A stretch of 64,000 bases of DNA from Novipirellula herctigrandis (GCA_007859835.1 SJPJ01000002.1:390744-454743), one strand, 5' to 3'; positions 35,301-44,951 are shown, numbered from the stretch's first letter. Program-made: numbers and translations. The notes: generated by a model from the sequence alone, not told the origin.

Positions 35301-38077
35301 GTTTGGGGCGGCGAAGTGTCATCGTCGTCACGTATCGTCACGATGGTCGTTTCTGTCGAACCAAGATTCGCCCCCACGGCGTTGCTGAGCGTGACCCGAA
35401 ACGTTTCGTCGCCTTCATCGGCATTGTCGTTGATAATCGGAATGGAGATTTCGGCAACCGTTTGACCCGCGGCAAAGTTCACAGTATCCGATCGTTGCGA
35501 ATAGTCGCTACCGGTCACGGCGGATTGGTTGGCGGTTTGGTAGTAGATCGAAGCTGGGGCGGAAACGTCCCCGGTTCTCAATACCCGAAGCACCACTTCG
35601 CCCGCGTTTTCGTTGACCGTGACTTGGCTCGACTCAAGATTGAAAGTTCCGGGTGTGTTGTTTGGAACGCCAGGCTGAGTGTTCATCGTCCATGACAAAA
35701 TGCGATGGGCATTGGGTAGCGCATAGTTACCGGCCGAGAAACCCACATAGGCTTGGTCTCCTAGAAAAGCACTCAGATCGACATTGGTCGTTAACGTTGG
35801 CGCACCGGGTTTGGCATTGATTGCCGAAACGTAAACGGACAAACGATTCGTTTCGCCGTCGTAGTCGATCCATGCAAAGTTTACAGCACCAGAGTTCAAA
35901 TTGATGGGCGCAGGAGCGGCGGCGATTTGGTTTTGGCTATTGCCGTTAACGGAAACCGCGATTTCGTCACCAAATTGGTCCCAGGGATTATTCCAAGTAT
36001 CGAATTCAATCGTAACGCTGTTGGTGATCCCGTCATAGCCAAGCAAGCCACCGATAGCACCAAGCGCATTCGGTCCACTGGGGGAACTTTGCAACAGGAA
36101 TGTCAAACCATCCGCACCGCCTTGTCCCGCACCGCCGTTCATCTCGAACGCGAAACTCGTTTGGAACGATGAACGACTATCGACTTCAATTGGCGAATTC
36201 AAGAATGCCGAACCGGCTTGATAGGCATCATCGGACGTCAATTGCAATTTGCCGCCGGCAATCGCTGCATTGCCATTGAGGTTGATGGGATCAGAACTGC
36301 TGAAGCTTGCGAATTGGATATCTCCTTCAATGGCTTGAGTGTCGTTATCCCGGATCGTCACGGTCGCAATGTTGGCATTTAACAGGTCAGCGTTAACGGG
36401 ATTGCTGAGCGTCACACGGAACGTCTCGGTATCTTCTTCCACACTGTCATTCAGAATAGGAATGGCCACTTCAGCATACGTTTGGCCTTGGCTAAAGTTA
36501 ACGACACCGGATCGCTGGGAGTAGTCACTACCTGCAACCGCCGACTGATTCGTGGTTTCATACCGGATCGACGCCGCCTCCGAAGCATCGCTGGTGCGGA
36601 CAATTCCGACCACCGCTTCGCCTGCATCTTCGTCAACCGTGACCTGTGAGTTGTCGATCGCAAACGTCCCGGGATCGGTGTTCGGATCGCTAGGATCATC
36701 CGTGTTCATCGACCAAGACAAGATACGATGAGCGTTCGGGACTTCGTAATTTCCAGCCGTAAACCCCACGAAAGCTTCATCGCCCAGGTAAGCACTTAGG
36801 TCGATGTTGGTCGTCAGTGATGCGGCGCCGGGTCTCGCATTGACATCGGAAACGTACACCGACAATTGGTTCGTTTCGCCGTTGTAGTCGATCCAAGCAT
36901 AGTTGACGGCGCCCGAGTTCAAGTTAATGGGCGATGGTGCAGCTGCGATTTGACCGAGGCTATCGCCATTGACGGAAACCGCGATTTCGTCACCAAATTG
37001 GTCCCAGGGATTTCGCCAAGTATCGAGCTCGATCGCAACGCTGTTGGCAATGCCGTCATAGCCAAGCAAGCCACCGATATCCCCTAACGCATTGAGACCA
37101 GTGGAAGAATTTTGCAACAGGAATGTCAAACCATCCGCCCCTCGTTGTCCCATCCCGCCATTCATTTCGAACGCGAAACTTGTTTGGAACGACGTACTAC
37201 TATCGATGGCGATGGAGGAGTTCGAGAACGCCGACCCGGCTTGATAAAGGCCATCGGAAGTCAATTCCAATTTGCCGCCAGTGAATGAGGCGTTGCCATT
37301 GAGACTAATCGGGTCAGAATCGCTGAAACCGGTGTATTGAAATTCATCACCCACTGCAAGCGTATCTTGATACCGGTTCAACACGGTGATTTCGAATGCC
37401 AATCCCGCTTCGATGCGACCGATTGATTTTTCTAATTCCCAGTTCGCACCGGTGATTTTTGATCCACTCACGTCGATCGATGCAGCTACATCGGCACCGG
37501 TCAAATCGGATAACGATTGAAGAAGCATACTACCGGACGATCCTGCGCCGACTTCGCATCCGTAGAGCAAGATGTCCGCATCAGGCGACAGGGCAAAGGA
37601 CCATTTGGCGAGGTCGGCACCACGAGCGTCGACAACATTCGAATCAATGATTTTCCCCGACAATTTCATTTGGCCTGCTTGTCCATGCGACACGATGTGA
37701 ATCGACGCGACGTTCTTCCGTCGGGAAAGCGTTTCCGTGATTTGCGTAATCGCATCGCGGTCGGCGTCGAGCAAAACGACTTCGGCAGCGTCGGATGCTT
37801 GGCTGAGCATATCCGCATCGGTCACATCGGAATCGATAAAGACGATGCCATTGACGGCTTCGGTAATAGCAGCGTCCTGTTGGGATGAATTTGCGACATT
37901 TTCGGGCCCCACTTCGGCTGCTTGGTCGGTCGCAATGGGCCCGTCAAACGCCACACCGGCATCCGCAGCGAGCAGCAGTCGTTGTTCTAGACTGGTAACG
38001 TTCCAGGACAATCGTTTTCGTCGTTTCGACAGCGACGGATGCCTAGACCGTGTGCGGCGATGTTTTGGGGGAAGCAT
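32342..38077 (-). CDS. Giant exported protein: DUF4347, four lectin-like and three Calx-beta repeats, sugar-dehydrogenase domain
   Basis: The protein has 1911 residues from the ATG at 38077 (GGAG nine bases upstream; a TTG at 38092 adds five). The N-terminus is basic, then SLEQRLLLAADAG, an LEPR-XLL-type planctomycete motif. DUF4347 covers about 80-240 (HIVSHGQAG, DILLYGCEVG). Four L-type-lectin-like domains of about 220 residues (near 245, 590, 930 and 1270; FQTSFAFEMNGG, GADGLTFLLQ, SVAIELDTW) alternate with three Calx-beta domains (DEDAGEAVV, SDYSQRSG, TVTIRDND). The C-terminal 420 residues form a PQQ-type glucose/sorbosone dehydrogenase propeller (LLDVAINPDL, IGDGGSYN, LGLRNPFRIAVD, GDVGWTRWEEIN). 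It should act at the cell surface, binding glycans and oxidising sugars. Confidence 0.88.
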   Translation of the reverse strand: MLPPKHRRTRSRHPSLSKRRKRLSWNVTSLEQRLLLAADAGVAFDGPIATDQAAEVGPENVANSSQQDAAITEAVNGIVFIDSDVTDADMLSQASDAAEVVLLDADRDAITQITETLSRRKNVASIHIVSHGQAGQMKLSGKIIDSNVVDARGADLAKWSFALSPDADILLYGCEVGAGSSGSMLLQSLSDLTGADVAASIDVSGSKITGANWELEKSIGRIEAGLAFEITVLNRYQDTLAVGDEFQYTGFSDSDPISLNGNASFTGGKLELTSDGLYQAGSAFSNSSIAIDSSTSFQTSFAFEMNGGMGQRGADGLTFLLQNSSTGLNALGDIGGLLGYDGIANSVAIELDTWRNPWDQFGDEIAVSVNGDSLGQIAAAPSPINLNSGAVNYAWIDYNGETNQLSVYVSDVNARPGAASLTTNIDLSAYLGDEAFVGFTAGNYEVPNAHRILSWSMNTDDPSDPNTDPGTFAIDNSQVTVDEDAGEAVVGIVRTSDASEAASIRYETTNQSAVAGSDYSQRSGVVNFSQGQTYAEVAIPILNDSVEEDTETFRVTLSNPVNADLLNANIATVTIRDNDTQAIEGDIQFASFSSSDPINLNGNAAIAGGKLQLTSDDAYQAGSAFLNSPIEVDSRSSFQTSFAFEMNGGAGQGGADGLTFLLQSSPSGPNALGAIGGLLGYDGITNSVTIEFDTWNNPWDQFGDEIAVSVNGNSQNQIAAAPAPINLNSGAVNFAWIDYDGETNRLSVYVSAINAKPGAPTLTTNVDLSAFLGDQAYVGFSAGNYALPNAHRILSWTMNTQPGVPNNTPGTFNLESSQVTVNENAGEVVLRVLRTGDVSAPASIYYQTANQSAVTGSDYSQRSDTVNFAAGQTVAEISIPIINDNADEGDETFRVTLSNAVGANLGSTETTIVTIRDDDDTSPPQTGSPDFGSFATNDPINVNGNASINGGKLELTSTGTYQAGSAYFDSPMFFGSDTSFTTNFAFEMAGGPGAGGADGLTFILQSSPSGASALGQIGGALGYGGITNSVAIELDTWNNGWDQFGDEIAVAVNGDFGGQVASSPSPINLNSGAVNYAWIDYDGESNRLSVYVAATNSKPGAAALTTNIDLSAFVGNQVYAGFTAGNYALPNAHRILSWSMETDDPTSGPATFRLESIQKTFSETAGEAVITILRTGDATGAASINYQTYDQTAVDGDDYSRRSGLVSFNDGQREAQVVIPILDDGLEEGVESFSITIDNPVNAELGAPRTTTITILDDEQALPNFPSFVGTDLIDTNGGASVTGGKLQIISDAPFQAGSAFYTTPIDVTSTSSFQTSFDFEMNGGSGTGGADGLAFVLQNSAAGTGAIGQNAFGMGYVGIGNSVAIELDTWRNDGDKYKDEIAVVTDGVFQNHVAQARSPINLNGGGVYHAWVDYNGESNVLAVYISEANDKPTLATLKTTIELDKIVGNQMFVGFTAGSWDQPNAHRISSWWMDTEAPALDPPVLPSGELRTEIVQRGLIAPTAIAWSADGRNTYVAEKGGVVKVIRDGQLISSPVIDISAIVNNFSDRGLLDVAINPDLDSDPYMYVLYTYDPPEVWNYVGNEYAGPDQRGNRAGRLVRYTLDSATDYTTVVQGSEYIMLGTASIWQNFNGFTNSVVVISEPAAGQYPDGSYMRDFINSDSTTHTIASLEFAPDGNLLVSIGDGGSYNQMDPRVVRVQDIDSLSGKVLRIDPITGQGVSDNPFFSGDADANRSKVYQLGLRNPFRIAVDDVTGRLFIGDVGWTRWEEINTADAGANFGWPYFEGGQGVNIVTPSGYINLPAGQEFLSSGAEATPAIIALSHTADGIDAIIMGDVIRGGNLGLLYEGDILFNSLGQGIVRRASVNADGQVTDVQTFATGANYVVDIRQGPDGEMYFVDLADGQIGRWSVV

Positions 38078-38349
38078 CGGAATTCGCTCCAAAAGTCAAA
38101 AGATGCGTATCATGGAAGTCAGATTTGGAGCAATTCAACGGCTCCAAGGGTATTGATGATTGTAACTCCTTCCCGAAAAGCGACCAGCAAAAATTGCTGA
38201 TGACGGAAAGTCAAGCAATTTGATAGAGTGCTGTCATCGTTTCAGACGACCTATCCGAAAGCGTCAGGACAATCATTACAGGCAGATCCTGTCGCCGAGG
38301 TGCTTTCCTACTAACACTTTTCCACCAAACTCGCAGGGATGGCTCGAGT

Positions 38350-39471
38350 ATGTATGACTATGTGATTGTCGGTGCCGGCCTGTTCGGAGCCGTTTTTGCC
38401 CGGCAAATGTGCGACGCTGGGGCAAAATGCCTGATTATCGAGAAACGCAATCACATCGCTGGAAATTGCTACACCAAGGATGTTGGCGGTGTTCATGTCC
38501 ACCAATACGGCCCTCATATTTTCCACACCAATGACGATGCCGTTTGGCAATACGTCAACCGCTTTGCTCGGTTCAGCCGATTCAGCTATCGGCCCAAGGT
38601 AAACTACCGAGGGACGATGTATTCGTTCCCGATCAATTTGACCACTCTTTACCAAATGTGGGGAGTCACGACACCTCAGGAAGCGAAAGCTCGACTGGAA
38701 TCCGAGCGAGTCGCGATCGAACGTCCTTCCAATTTAGAAGAGTGGGCTCTGTCGCAAGTGGGCCGCCAACTGTACGAGACATTCGTGTACGGCTACACCA
38801 AAAAACAATGGGGTCGCGACCCCAAAGAATTACCGACGTCGATTATCCGTCGCTTGCCGATCCGGTTGACATGGAACGACGACTATTTTAACGACGCGTA
38901 TTGCGGCATCCCGATTGGTGGCTACACCGCGTTATTTAAAGCACTGCTTGAGAACATCCCCGTCGAAACCGAAGCCGACTTTCTTGCCGACCGCGAACGG
39001 TTTGAATCGATCGCTCGCAAGATCGTCTATACCGGACCACTCGATCGGTTGTTTGAGTATGAACTTGGCGCGAACGATTGGCGAGGACTGCAGTTCAAAC
39101 ATCAAGTCATCAGCGAGCCTGATTATCAAGGAATCGCGGCGATCAATTACACCGATGCCGATGTGCCGCACACGCGATGTGTCGAACACAAACATTTCGA
39201 CCCGGTGGAACGTGACCACACCGTGATCACTCACGAATTCCCGTCGGATTGGTCGGTCGGCGACGAAATGTATTACCCTGTGAATAACGAAGCAGGTGAG
39301 TCGCTACAAAAACGCTACGCGGCGATGGTACCGAAAAACTATTTGATTGGAGGACGGTTGGCGACGTACCGCTATTACGACATGCACCAAGTCGTCGCTT
39401 CGGCACTCCATCTCGCCAAGCAGCAACTCCAAAGCACCTCCGATACCATCCCGCTGAAACGAGCTGCGTGA
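38350..39471 (+). CDS. glf: UDP-galactopyranose mutase
   Basis: The 373-residue flavoprotein starts with the FAD dinucleotide motif VIVGAGLFGAVFA and continues with the Glf-specific NHIAGNCYTK, HQYGPHIFHTND, YRPKVNYRGTMYSFPINL, YGYTKKQWG, RLPIRLTWNDDYFND and the C-terminal IGGRLATYRYYDMHQVVASAL. It converts UDP-galactopyranose to UDP-galactofuranose for galactofuranose-containing surface glycans. Length is normal. No glycosyltransferase lies beside it, so the cognate polysaccharide cluster must be elsewhere. Its promoter should lie in the 272 bases shared with the divergent giant gene. Confidence 0.97.
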   Translation: MYDYVIVGAGLFGAVFARQMCDAGAKCLIIEKRNHIAGNCYTKDVGGVHVHQYGPHIFHTNDDAVWQYVNRFARFSRFSYRPKVNYRGTMYSFPINLTTLYQMWGVTTPQEAKARLESERVAIERPSNLEEWALSQVGRQLYETFVYGYTKKQWGRDPKELPTSIIRRLPIRLTWNDDYFNDAYCGIPIGGYTALFKALLENIPVETEADFLADRERFESIARKIVYTGPLDRLFEYELGANDWRGLQFKHQVISEPDYQGIAAINYTDADVPHTRCVEHKHFDPVERDHTVITHEFPSDWSVGDEMYYPVNNEAGESLQKRYAAMVPKNYLIGGRLATYRYYDMHQVVASALHLAKQQLQSTSDTIPLKRAA

Positions 39472-39491
39472 GCTCGGGGAAACCAACGTCA

Positions 39492-40592
39492 CTATAGCGG
39501 CGGAACGGATACCCGTTCGCCGTCGGCGATGGCGCTTCTTCGACAGGCGTCGAGAATCATCTGTGTTTTCAGTGCTAACTCACTGAAACGCGTGTCAACC
39601 TTGTTCTCGATCGCGGCGGCTGCTAACCGACGCACCATGTTGACTTCTTGCGCATTGGATTCTCCCGCTGCGTACTCATCTGCCGATTCATCGCTTGTCC
39701 GTTTGCGAAAATTCCATCGGCAATTATCGATTTGCAGGTCGTGTTTGTGGGTTGCCCAATGCGTTTGCCCGTCGAGAAACGGCAGCACAAAATCATCGAT
39801 CGTCAAAAAGCCATCCGAACCGGAAACAATGGCCGTTTGCTGGTTGCCCGAAAGGAACGAACAATAGAACGTCGCCGACAAACCGTTTGCGAAAAACAGC
39901 TCTCCCGAAAATTCGCCGGGCACTGGATCTTCACCGAGTGATTCTAATGTCCGAGCCGAAACGTAACGAGGCAATTCCAAACCGGCTAGCCACAGCGAAA
40001 AACGAATGCAATACCAACCAAGGTCGCCCAAACATCCGTGCGGTTCGAGTTCACGGTTAGCACGAATATTCGACTCGGCGAAAGCATCATCACTTGGGAA
40101 TGAAAAATGCGAATGAATCCGGCGTAGCGTTCCTATCGACTTTTGGTCGATTAGTTCATTGCAAACCGTCTGAATACGCTCACCGTGATCAAACATCACG
40201 CCGTCCATGAATTGCACATTGGACGCCGCACAGGCATCGATCATTTCGCGAGCTTCGTCGGCGTTGATCGCGATCGGCTTTTCACAGAGAACATGCTTGC
40301 CTGCCTCAGCCGCTGCGATAACCCAAGGCTTGCGGATTCCGGTTGGCAGAGGAACATAGACAGCATCGATATTCGGGCTTTCTATCAATTTCCGATACGA
40401 CTCCATCGCAATCGTTGGTTCGCTCGGAGGAACCTCAGCGGAACATTCATCAATGAATTTCTTGGCCCGTGCAACCGAACGACTGGCGACCGCCGCAACG
40501 CGTCCGTTACCGCTCAAGTGCACCGCTTTCCAATTTTTCCGAGCAATCGCGGCGCTACCAAGAAATCCCCATCTGCAAATTGAGTTCGTCAT
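39492..40592 (-). CDS. Gfo/Idh/MocA family oxidoreductase
   Basis: The 366-residue protein has an N-terminal Rossmann fold (WGFLGSAAIARKNWKAV, then AAVASRS) and the family's EKPIA motif in HVLCEKPIAIN, followed by the C-terminal beta-sheet domain. GCLGDLGWYCIRFSLWL holds the usual Asp in the active site area. Members are NAD(P)-dependent sugar or polyol dehydrogenases; this one resembles the dimeric-dihydrodiol/xylose dehydrogenase branch. The start at 40592 coincides with the fold; a longer frame to 40691 is not supported. It ends 21 bases from glf, convergently. Confidence 0.9.
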   Translation of the reverse strand: MTNSICRWGFLGSAAIARKNWKAVHLSGNGRVAAVASRSVARAKKFIDECSAEVPPSEPTIAMESYRKLIESPNIDAVYVPLPTGIRKPWVIAAAEAGKHVLCEKPIAINADEAREMIDACAASNVQFMDGVMFDHGERIQTVCNELIDQKSIGTLRRIHSHFSFPSDDAFAESNIRANRELEPHGCLGDLGWYCIRFSLWLAGLELPRYVSARTLESLGEDPVPGEFSGELFFANGLSATFYCSFLSGNQQTAIVSGSDGFLTIDDFVLPFLDGQTHWATHKHDLQIDNCRWNFRKRTSDESADEYAAGESNAQEVNMVRRLAAAAIENKVDTRFSELALKTQMILDACRRSAIADGERVSVPPL

Positions 40593-40720
40593 GAATGTTT
40601 GTGGTTTGAGGGTGCGGGAGAGTAACTCTAAGAAAATGGCGACGCTCGACCGTAGGTGGATTCGCCGCAAACCACCGTTGGGCGACGACACCTACTTCTC
40701 AAACGAGTTCAACGGATCGC

Positions 40721-42187
40721 TTACGCGATGATTTCGTGTATTGGCTCAACGTGTTCGACGCCGACAAGTTTTTGATCCAAGCCACCGTAGAAATAGGACA
40801 ATTGATTCGGATCCATCCCCATCTGATGCAGAATCGTAGCGTGTAAGTTCTTCACTTCGAGCGGTTTTTCCACTGCCCGCGACCCGAGCTCGTCCGTTGT
40901 ACCGTAGCTAATACCACCTTTGATGCCACCACCCGCCATCCACATGGTAAACCCATACGCGTTGTGATCACGGCCAGTTCCTTTCGCGTATTCGGCGGTC
41001 GGTTGGCGACCGAACTCACCTCCCCAAACGACCAACGTTTCGTCCAGCATGCCGCGCCGTTTCAGGTCTGTTAGCAATGCGGCGATCGGTTGATCGGTCT
41101 CGCCGGCGTGTTTGTTATGGTTCTGTTCGAGGTCACCATGAGCGTCCCAGTTAGCATCATTGTGTGAGCCGCCACTGTACAATTGAACGAATCGCACGCC
41201 CCGTTCTACTAACCGGCGAGCGATCAGGCATCGTTTTCCAAAATCGGAAGTTGGTTCTTTGTCGACACCGTACAATTCTCGCGTCGACGCGTCTTCTTGG
41301 CTCAAGTCAACCGACTCAGGTGCGTGCGACTGCATCCTATACGCCAACTCATAGCTCGCGATTCGCGAGGACAAATCATCGTTGCCTGGTCGCGAAGCCA
41401 AATGGCGGTTATTCGCATTTTGAATCGAATCGATCAATTGACGTTGAACTTCACTGGGAAGATCGCTCGGCGGTGCCAAATCCAAGATCGGTGCACCACT
41501 ACTGCGGAAAACATTACCTTGGTACGTCGCCGGCATGTAGCCGCTGTTCCAATTTTTCGCCCCGCTAATCGGACCACCACTGGGGTCGAGCATCACGACA
41601 AAACCTGGCAAATTCTCATTCTCGCTTCCCAAACCGTAAGTCAACCATGACCCAAGCGCTGGATTCCCCGACAGGATTCGGCCACTGTTCATCATCAACA
41701 TTGCGGAACCATGAATCGGTGAATCCGCCGTCATCGAGTGCAAAAACGCAATATCGTCGACATGCTTACCGAGGTGGGGAAACAGCGAACTAATGTGTTT
41801 TCCACATTGGCCATACGGTTTGAATTTCCAGCGTGGTTCGACGATTCGGCCACCCGCTTTATGGCCACCGCGACCAAAGGTTGTGACGTCCACCGTTTTG
41901 CCGTCCATCCCCGTCATGCTAGGTTTGTAGTCAAACGTATCGATGTGACTTGGTCCGCCGTACATGAACAAAAAGATCACGGATTTCGCTTTGGGATCAA
42001 AATGGGGCGACTTCGCGGCAAGCGGATTCACAAATTCCGTTGTGGGTGTTTGTCCAGCAGCAGACGCAGATGCAAAGAACCCCTCGCGGGTGAGCATCGA
42101 ACTCAGCGCCGCAGCACCAAAACCGCCGCCGGTTTGCCAGAGAAATTCACGGCGTGTTCGATTACAAAAGTTCTTTTTGTGAGTCAT
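40721..42187 (-). CDS. DUF1501 protein with Tat-type signal
   Basis: The 488-residue protein begins with a twin-arginine leader (RTRREFLWQTGGGFGAAAL) and carries the DUF1501 alkaline-phosphatase-like fold: VIFLFMYGGPSHIDTFDYKP, LPGFVVMLDP, GVRFVQLYSGGSHNDANWDAH and LVVWGGEFGRQPTAEY. The family is related to sulfatases and phosphatases and is greatly expanded in planctomycetes; its substrate is not known. Ten bases separate it from the upstream PSD/DUF1553 gene, the standard pairing for this family, so they form one transcription unit. It is probably exported folded to the periplasm. Confidence 0.93.
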   Translation of the reverse strand: MTHKKNFCNRTRREFLWQTGGGFGAAALSSMLTREGFFASASAAGQTPTTEFVNPLAAKSPHFDPKAKSVIFLFMYGGPSHIDTFDYKPSMTGMDGKTVDVTTFGRGGHKAGGRIVEPRWKFKPYGQCGKHISSLFPHLGKHVDDIAFLHSMTADSPIHGSAMLMMNSGRILSGNPALGSWLTYGLGSENENLPGFVVMLDPSGGPISGAKNWNSGYMPATYQGNVFRSSGAPILDLAPPSDLPSEVQRQLIDSIQNANNRHLASRPGNDDLSSRIASYELAYRMQSHAPESVDLSQEDASTRELYGVDKEPTSDFGKRCLIARRLVERGVRFVQLYSGGSHNDANWDAHGDLEQNHNKHAGETDQPIAALLTDLKRRGMLDETLVVWGGEFGRQPTAEYAKGTGRDHNAYGFTMWMAGGGIKGGISYGTTDELGSRAVEKPLEVKNLHATILHQMGMDPNQLSYFYGGLDQKLVGVEHVEPIHEIIA

Positions 42188-42196
42188 CGCGTATCC

Positions 42197-44695
42197 TTAA
42201 TCCACAAACAAAAATTCATTCCAATTCATCACGCTAAGCGTATACAACTCTGCCGCCCGAGTCCGATCGATCGCCTCGTTTGCACTCAGCGTTTCGATCA
42301 AATCGCATCCGTCACCAACTTCAGCATCGGTTGCATCACGACCTAACACGCGTCGGATCGTCCGCCGAACTACTTCGTCATTCGAAACTGCTTGGACGTC
42401 AACCGATTTTGCTAACCGACGAGCTTGCTCATGAATGAAGTCACTATTGAGAAGCGACAACGCTTGCCCAGGCTGCAACGTTGTGAACCTTGCTTCGCAC
42501 GTCAAATCGGGATCAGGAAAATCGAATGCCGTCAATATTGGCGTCAGCAACGAACGTTTGACGTGAATGTAGATGCTGCGTCGATTTTGGTCATCCGGCG
42601 ACGAGTCACCCCAACCGTAACCGGGCCTTGATTGTCCGGCGAGCACTTCGTCGGATAACTTCTCGTAGAAACTTGGGCCATAGACCGTTCGATTCAACGA
42701 ACCATTGACGGCCAAGATCGAATCGCGAACTTCCTCGGCACTCAACCGCCTTGAATCAAACCGCCAAAACAGATCATTGTCTGGGTCACGTTGGTTGCCC
42801 TCGTCCGTTGTCGCGGATGTCATCTGATACGTTTGACTGTTCATCATCAGCCGATGCATCGACTTGATGTCCCAACCATAGCGGATGAATTCGAGCGCCA
42901 ACCAATCAAGCAATTTTGGATGCGTGGGCGGTGTTCCCAACCGTCCGAAATTATTGCTACTGCGGACGATCCCACGACCGAAATGGAATTGCCAAATGCG
43001 GTTCACCATCACGCGAGCTGTCAAACGGTTGTCATTTTTCGCAATCCAATCGGCGAGGGTGCGGCGTCGGCCCCATGACTTATTGCCAAACGCATCGGTG
43101 CGTCGAAAAACAATCTCACCGCTGTCAAGTTCGAGTGGCCCGTCCTCAAAAATCTCAGGAAACGACGGAGTAACTTGATCCGCCGGCGAATGCGGGTTGC
43201 CTCGAAACAAGACGAATGTCTTAACAGATTTTTCGATGTAGCGGGCCAACCCCATTACAATTTCGCGAGGCGGCAGCGATTGGGTCTTCGCACGCAATTG
43301 TTTCGAATCGTCACGAAGTGCGTCATAGCGAATTTGTTGCTCGGCCGTCAAATTTTGGTGTAGTTGCTCTTTGAGAACTCGTCGTCGTTCCGCTTGGTTG
43401 CCTTCGGTGGCGCGTTGATCCACTGCCGCCATCTTGGCAATTCCCGCTTGCTCGATTTCGCGCATCTCCGAATCAAGTCGCTGCTTTTCCAAGTCGGCCT
43501 GATGGTATTGCGTATTTAGCTCATCCGACGAGACGTCGATTTGATGGTTGGAAACCTGATCGCCACGATGCCCATAGCGAGTGACATCTTCGAAGAACGC
43601 CAACATGCTGTAATAATCGGTTTGCGGGATCGGATCGATCTTGTGATCATGACAACGCGCACAATTGATCGTCAGCCCAAGGAAGGCTTGACCGGTCGTG
43701 GTGATCAAATCGTCCAGCTCGTCAAAACGAGCTTGCAATGGGTCGGCCGGTTCATCGTCCCAAATACCGAGCCGATAGTAACCGGTCGCCGTCAACGTTT
43801 CGGTGGTCACCGAATCAAGTTCGTCGCCAGCAAGTTGTTCGCGGACAAATTGGTCGTATGGTTTGTTATTGTTGAACGACCGAATGACGTAATCACGATA
43901 CTTGTACGCGTTTGGTTTCGGATTGTCTCGCTCGAACGAATTCGTTTCGCCGTAATGCACAAGGTCTAGCCAATGGCGTCCCCACCGTTCGCCATAGTGG
44001 GGCGAATCGAGCAAACGGTCAACCATCGTTTGGTGAGCGTTCGGATTGGGGTCAGCGATAAAATCATCGACTTGTTCAGGCGATGGCGGCAATCCGGTCA
44101 AGTCGTAGTAGGCACGCCGGATCATGACACGGCGATCGGCAGGCGGGTTGGGCGTTAGGTCCACTTCGCCGAGCGATTGGTAGACGAAGGCATCGATCGG
44201 ATTTTCGCTCCACCGAGGATTGTCGACCGATGGCGGCTTTGGATTTTGCATCGGCTGAAACGCCCAATGCTTGTTCCATTTGGCTCCCTCGTCGATCCAA
44301 TTTCTCAGTAGTTCGATCTCCGATTGTGAGAGCCGGTCTCCTTCGGGTGGCATTTGCTCATACAGATCGTCAGACGTAACGCGAGCGATCAAAGCACTTG
44401 CCTCGACATCGCCAGGCACGATTGCATAGTCACCCGAGTCGGTTTCGGCCGTTGCGGATTCAAAATCGGCAAACGAAACGCCCGCTTCGGATTCGTCCGG
44501 CCCGTGACAAACCAAACAGTGCTTGGCCAAAATCGGTTGAATGTCCGATCCAAATTGAATCTGCTCAGCATGCACGACGCCGACACAGCAAACGGCGGCA
44601 ATCAAACAACCAACTAGGCAGCCGAGGAAAAACAGGCAAGATGCCGCTGCTGAGGTGTTGGTGCGAAACGAGCGGAAGGGTAATAGCATGGTCAT
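42197..44695 (-). CDS. PSCyt1-DUF1549-DUF1553 (PSD1) exported protein
   Basis: The 832-residue protein has a signal peptide or anchor (about 15-43) and a planctomycete cytochrome c-like domain with CLVCH (Cys60, Cys63, His64), typical of PSCyt1. DUF1549 follows (WSENPIDAFVYQSL, RRAYYDLTGLPPSPEQVD, WGRHWLDLVHYGET) with a second CARCH motif, then a coiled linker and DUF1553 (LADWIAKNDNRLTARVMVNRIWQFHFGRGIV, RLSAEEVRDSILAVNG). These proteins are a planctomycete hallmark; a heme-linked oxidative or transport role is suspected but unproven. It precedes its DUF1501 partner by ten bases. Confidence 0.94.
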   Translation of the reverse strand: MTMLLPFRSFRTNTSAAASCLFFLGCLVGCLIAAVCCVGVVHAEQIQFGSDIQPILAKHCLVCHGPDESEAGVSFADFESATAETDSGDYAIVPGDVEASALIARVTSDDLYEQMPPEGDRLSQSEIELLRNWIDEGAKWNKHWAFQPMQNPKPPSVDNPRWSENPIDAFVYQSLGEVDLTPNPPADRRVMIRRAYYDLTGLPPSPEQVDDFIADPNPNAHQTMVDRLLDSPHYGERWGRHWLDLVHYGETNSFERDNPKPNAYKYRDYVIRSFNNNKPYDQFVREQLAGDELDSVTTETLTATGYYRLGIWDDEPADPLQARFDELDDLITTTGQAFLGLTINCARCHDHKIDPIPQTDYYSMLAFFEDVTRYGHRGDQVSNHQIDVSSDELNTQYHQADLEKQRLDSEMREIEQAGIAKMAAVDQRATEGNQAERRRVLKEQLHQNLTAEQQIRYDALRDDSKQLRAKTQSLPPREIVMGLARYIEKSVKTFVLFRGNPHSPADQVTPSFPEIFEDGPLELDSGEIVFRRTDAFGNKSWGRRRTLADWIAKNDNRLTARVMVNRIWQFHFGRGIVRSSNNFGRLGTPPTHPKLLDWLALEFIRYGWDIKSMHRLMMNSQTYQMTSATTDEGNQRDPDNDLFWRFDSRRLSAEEVRDSILAVNGSLNRTVYGPSFYEKLSDEVLAGQSRPGYGWGDSSPDDQNRRSIYIHVKRSLLTPILTAFDFPDPDLTCEARFTTLQPGQALSLLNSDFIHEQARRLAKSVDVQAVSNDEVVRRTIRRVLGRDATDAEVGDGCDLIETLSANEAIDRTRAAELYTLSVMNWNEFLFVD

Positions 44696-44951
44696 CTAGG
44701 CGACGGTGAACCCAAGGCGGAACAGGTGGGGGGGGCGGTTTTCATTTGTGGTGCCGATTTAGGATACCAAGCCGAAAAGGCCTCGTCCGCAAAAAAATCG
44801 CGTCTCCGTTCGAAAGGAACGGCCACGAATGCCAAAATCGGGATTCCCGTGGATGGCCAGACTTCGTATATCCCATTGGTCCCAAATCGGGAAATCGACG
44901 ACCTGACTCACATTCCCCTAGCTATTTCGCCCCTGAATCCGATTGTTTTTC

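Noticed and set aside
41738-42346. 202-codon plus-strand frame opposite the DUF1501 gene
   Set aside because: Fully antisense to a well-supported gene; His/Arg-rich composition typical of shadow frames.
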